Part shown: positions 5,270 through 6,475 of the stretch, piece by piece
How positions within the stretch are numbered: the stretch's first letter is position 1
Layout: each line of letters begins with the position of its first letter
Assembly (NCBI GenBank): GCA_002733945.2
Contig: NVXO02000002.1
Location: 220,361-226,835, forward strand
From: Sulfurimonas sp.
GTDB taxonomy: Bacteria; Campylobacterota; Campylobacteria; Campylobacterales; Sulfurimonadaceae
DNA: 6,475 nt
Reading direction: 5' to 3'
Translations under genes and position numbers: made by a program
The notes under the pieces: generated by a model
Databases searched by the model: none
Told to the model about the DNA's origin: nothing
Seen by the model: only the letters and a program-made list of their open reading frames with translations

Positions 5270-5563
5270 ATGAAAAAATGTAAGACATTAGAAGAAGTAA
5301 GAACTGAAATTGATACGATAGATACAAAATTAGTTGAGATCATCTCTGAGCGTTCACATCTTATCCGTCAAGCAGCAGGTTTTAAAAACTCAGTTGAAGA
5401 AGTAAAAGCAGAAGATCGAATAGAATTTATTCTACAGCATGTAAGACAAAAAGCAATAGCACTTGAAATAAATCCAAACATGATAAGTGAGCTTTTTACT
5501 ATAATGATAGATGAAATGGTGGAGATGGAGATATCTGAATTTAGAAATTCAAATGTTTTTTAA
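5270..5563 (+). CDS. Small AroQ-class chorismate mutase (PchB-like)
   Basis: This 97-residue all-helical protein has the layout of a monofunctional AroQ chorismate mutase, the enzyme that turns chorismate into prephenate for Phe/Tyr synthesis. Its three helices begin with LEEVRTEIDTIDTKLVEIIS (1), then AEDRIEFILQHVRQKAI (2) and NPNMISELFTIMIDEMVEME (3). Aligned from memory without gaps to Pseudomonas PchB, Arg11, Arg28 and Lys39 fall on PchB Arg14, Arg31 and Lys42, and the GFKNS stretch matches its substrate loop. PchB Gln90 corresponds to Glu87 here. E. coli chorismate mutase has Gln88 at this site and the yeast enzyme has Glu, so activity is plausible. Whether it acts as a mutase or as an isochorismate-pyruvate lyase cannot be decided; no salicylate or siderophore genes are visible, which favours mutase. 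AAGG (5258-5261) precedes the ATG by eight bases. It is the last gene of the operon, followed directly by a hairpin. Confidence 0.82.
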   Translation: MKKCKTLEEVRTEIDTIDTKLVEIISERSHLIRQAAGFKNSVEEVKAEDRIEFILQHVRQKAIALEINPNMISELFTIMIDEMVEMEISEFRNSNVF

Positions 5564-5594
5564 ATTCTAAATGAGTTTATAACTCATTTAGAAT
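5564..5594. terminator. Perfect 14-bp hairpin between convergent genes
   Basis: ATTCTAAATGAGTT (5564-5577) and AACTCATTTAGAAT (5581-5594) are exact reverse complements around a three-base loop (TAT). The stem starts right after the chorismate mutase stop and ends eight bases before the infA stop. It is placed to end transcription from both directions. There is no run of T after the stem on either strand, so it is not a textbook intrinsic terminator. Confidence 0.65.
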
Positions 5595-5602
5595 AAGCCC
5601 TA

Positions 5603-5821
5603 TTACTTATATCTATAAGTAATACGACCCTTATCAAGTGAGTATGGAGTTAACTCAAGTTTCACTTTATCACCTGGAAGAATTTTAATGTAATGCATTC
5701 TCATTTTTCCAGCAATGTGACATAATATAATATGTCCATTTTCTAATTCTACACGAAAAGTTGCGTTTGGCAATGCTTCAATAATCTTGCCATCAACTTC
5801 AATAACGTCTGCTTTAGCCAT
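5603..5821 (-). CDS. infA: Translation initiation factor IF-1
   Basis: This 72-residue, single-domain OB-fold protein is the standard length for IF-1 and runs end to end in family sequence: [66 protein letters not shown]-1 binds the A site of the 30S ribosomal subunit and helps IF-2 and IF-3 select the initiator tRNA. AAGGA (complement of 5828-5832) lies six bases before the ATG. The gene follows map after 18 bases, the usual arrangement downstream of secY in ribosomal-protein operons, so transcription most likely comes from upstream of map. It converges on the chorismate mutase operon. Confidence 0.97.
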   Translation of the reverse strand: MAKADVIEVDGKIIEALPNATFRVELENGHIILCHIAGKMRMHYIKILPGDKVKLELTPYSLDKGRITYRYK

Positions 5822-5839
5822 TATAAGTCCTTATTTCTC

Positions 5840-6475
5840 TTAAGCAAGAGATAGTATTTCAGCTTTACCGTTGATAACTGCAACAGTATGCTCATAGTGT
5901 GAACCGCGTAAACCATCGGCACTAACAACATCCCACCCATTTGCTAAAATAATAGGTTTCGAATCTTTTTGACATATCATAGGTTCTAAACAAAAAACCA
6001 TTCCATTTTTAATCTTGGGTCCTGCTTTCGCTTTTCCATCAAGGTAGTTGGGAATTTGAGGTTCTTCATGAGGTTTTCGCCCTATTCCATGACCACAAAA
6101 GTCTCTAAGAGGAACATACCCAGCATCAATAATCGAGCTTTGTAGTATCTCAGACAACTCTTTAAAACGCATACCATCTCTAATACTATCTATTGCAGTA
6201 TAAAGAGTGTTTTTTGCACAAGCGATAAGTGCCTCATCTTGTGCATCTATTTTACCAACACCAACACTAATTGCAGCATCACCAAACCAACCTTCTAGTT
6301 CAGTACCAATATCAAAACCAATAACATCGCCCTCTTGGAGCTTGTAGTCAGTTGGGATACCGTGAATAATAACTTGGTTAAGTGAAGTACATACTGCGTT
6401 TGGAAAGCCATAGAGGCCTTTAAAAGAGGGCTTAGCACTATGACTGCGGATATAATCCTCTGCCATAGCATCAAG
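5840..6475 (-). CDS. map: Methionine aminopeptidase type I, C-terminal part (5' end outside window)
   Basis: The frame is open to the right edge (codons L-D-A precede the first visible Met), so about 211 of roughly 250 residues are present. An apparent start at 6466 is internal, in the family segment 'DAMAEDYIRSHSAKPSF'. The enzyme removes the N-terminal Met from new proteins using two metal ions. All type I catalytic residues are visible, counted from the Met at 6466: His35 (IIHGIP), Asp52 (FDIG), Asp63 (GDAA), His126 (GHGIG), His133 (PHEEP), Glu161 (CLEPM) and Glu192 (HYEHT). There is no extra N- or C-terminal domain in view. It is followed by infA after 18 bases, on the same transcript, and secY would be expected upstream, beyond the window. 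Confidence 0.96.
   Translation of the reverse strand, partial: LDAMAEDYIRSHSAKPSFKGLYGFPNAVCTSLNQVIIHGIPTDYKLQEGDVIGFDIGTELEGWFGDAAISVGVGKIDAQDEALIACAKNTLYTAIDSIRDGMRFKELSEILQSSIIDAGYVPLRDFCGHGIGRKPHEEPQIPNYLDGKAKAGPKIKNGMVFCLEPMICQKDSKPIILANGWDVVSADGLRGSHYEHTVAVINGKAEILSLA

Noticed and set aside
1..6475. CRISPR array, tRNA, rRNA, toxin-antitoxin pair or phage genes
   Set aside because: I found no regularly spaced repeats, no tRNA-like or rRNA-like sequence, and no small overlapping gene pair or phage-type protein on either strand.

Overview
The window is AT-rich chromosomal DNA from a bacterium, most likely a Campylobacterota (epsilonproteobacterial) species of the Sulfurimonas/Sulfurovum type. 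That placement is inferred from base composition, from the map-infA pair, and from the general look of the NnrS-like, CvfB-like and small conserved proteins. No marker in the window proves it.

Layout, left to right. (1) Positions 1-1607, plus strand: the 3' part of a spore photoproduct lyase (SPL)-like gene, then a NnrS-family multi-pass membrane protein 8 bases downstream, closed by a hairpin at the stop codon. (2) Positions 1627-1824, minus strand: a conserved-looking 65-residue protein with a C-x-C and a C-x2-H pair, convergent with the NnrS-like gene. (3) Positions 1825-2020: a non-coding spacer. (4) Positions 2021-3697: a complete 1,677-bp IS66-family insertion sequence of the compact, transposase-only (ISBst12-like) kind. 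It has perfect 24-bp terminal inverted repeats and matching subterminal repeats. Its transposase gene is broken by a frameshift exactly where the first catalytic Asp is encoded. No target-site duplication is visible. (5) Positions 3747-5594, plus strand: a tight four-gene operon. It encodes a low-molecular-weight phosphatase/ArsC-fold protein with a degenerate P-loop, a CvfB-like S1 RNA-binding protein, an unknown 68-residue protein, and a small AroQ-class chorismate mutase that aligns without gaps to PchB. A 14-bp hairpin ends it. (6) Positions 5603-6475, minus strand: infA (IF-1) and the 3' part of map (methionine aminopeptidase), the usual tail of a ribosomal-protein/secY operon entering from beyond the right edge.

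The genes are mostly housekeeping or hypothetical and do not form one pathway. The four-gene operon mixes RNA binding, a probably non-catalytic phosphatase fold and aromatic metabolism, with no obvious shared function. I see no defence system, CRISPR array, RNA gene or clearly new multi-gene system. The features most worth a second look are the frameshift and end structure of the IS66 element, the degenerate phosphatase-like protein, the Gln-to-Glu change in the chorismate mutase, and two TATAAT boxes each placed six bases before an ATG, which suggests leaderless transcripts.
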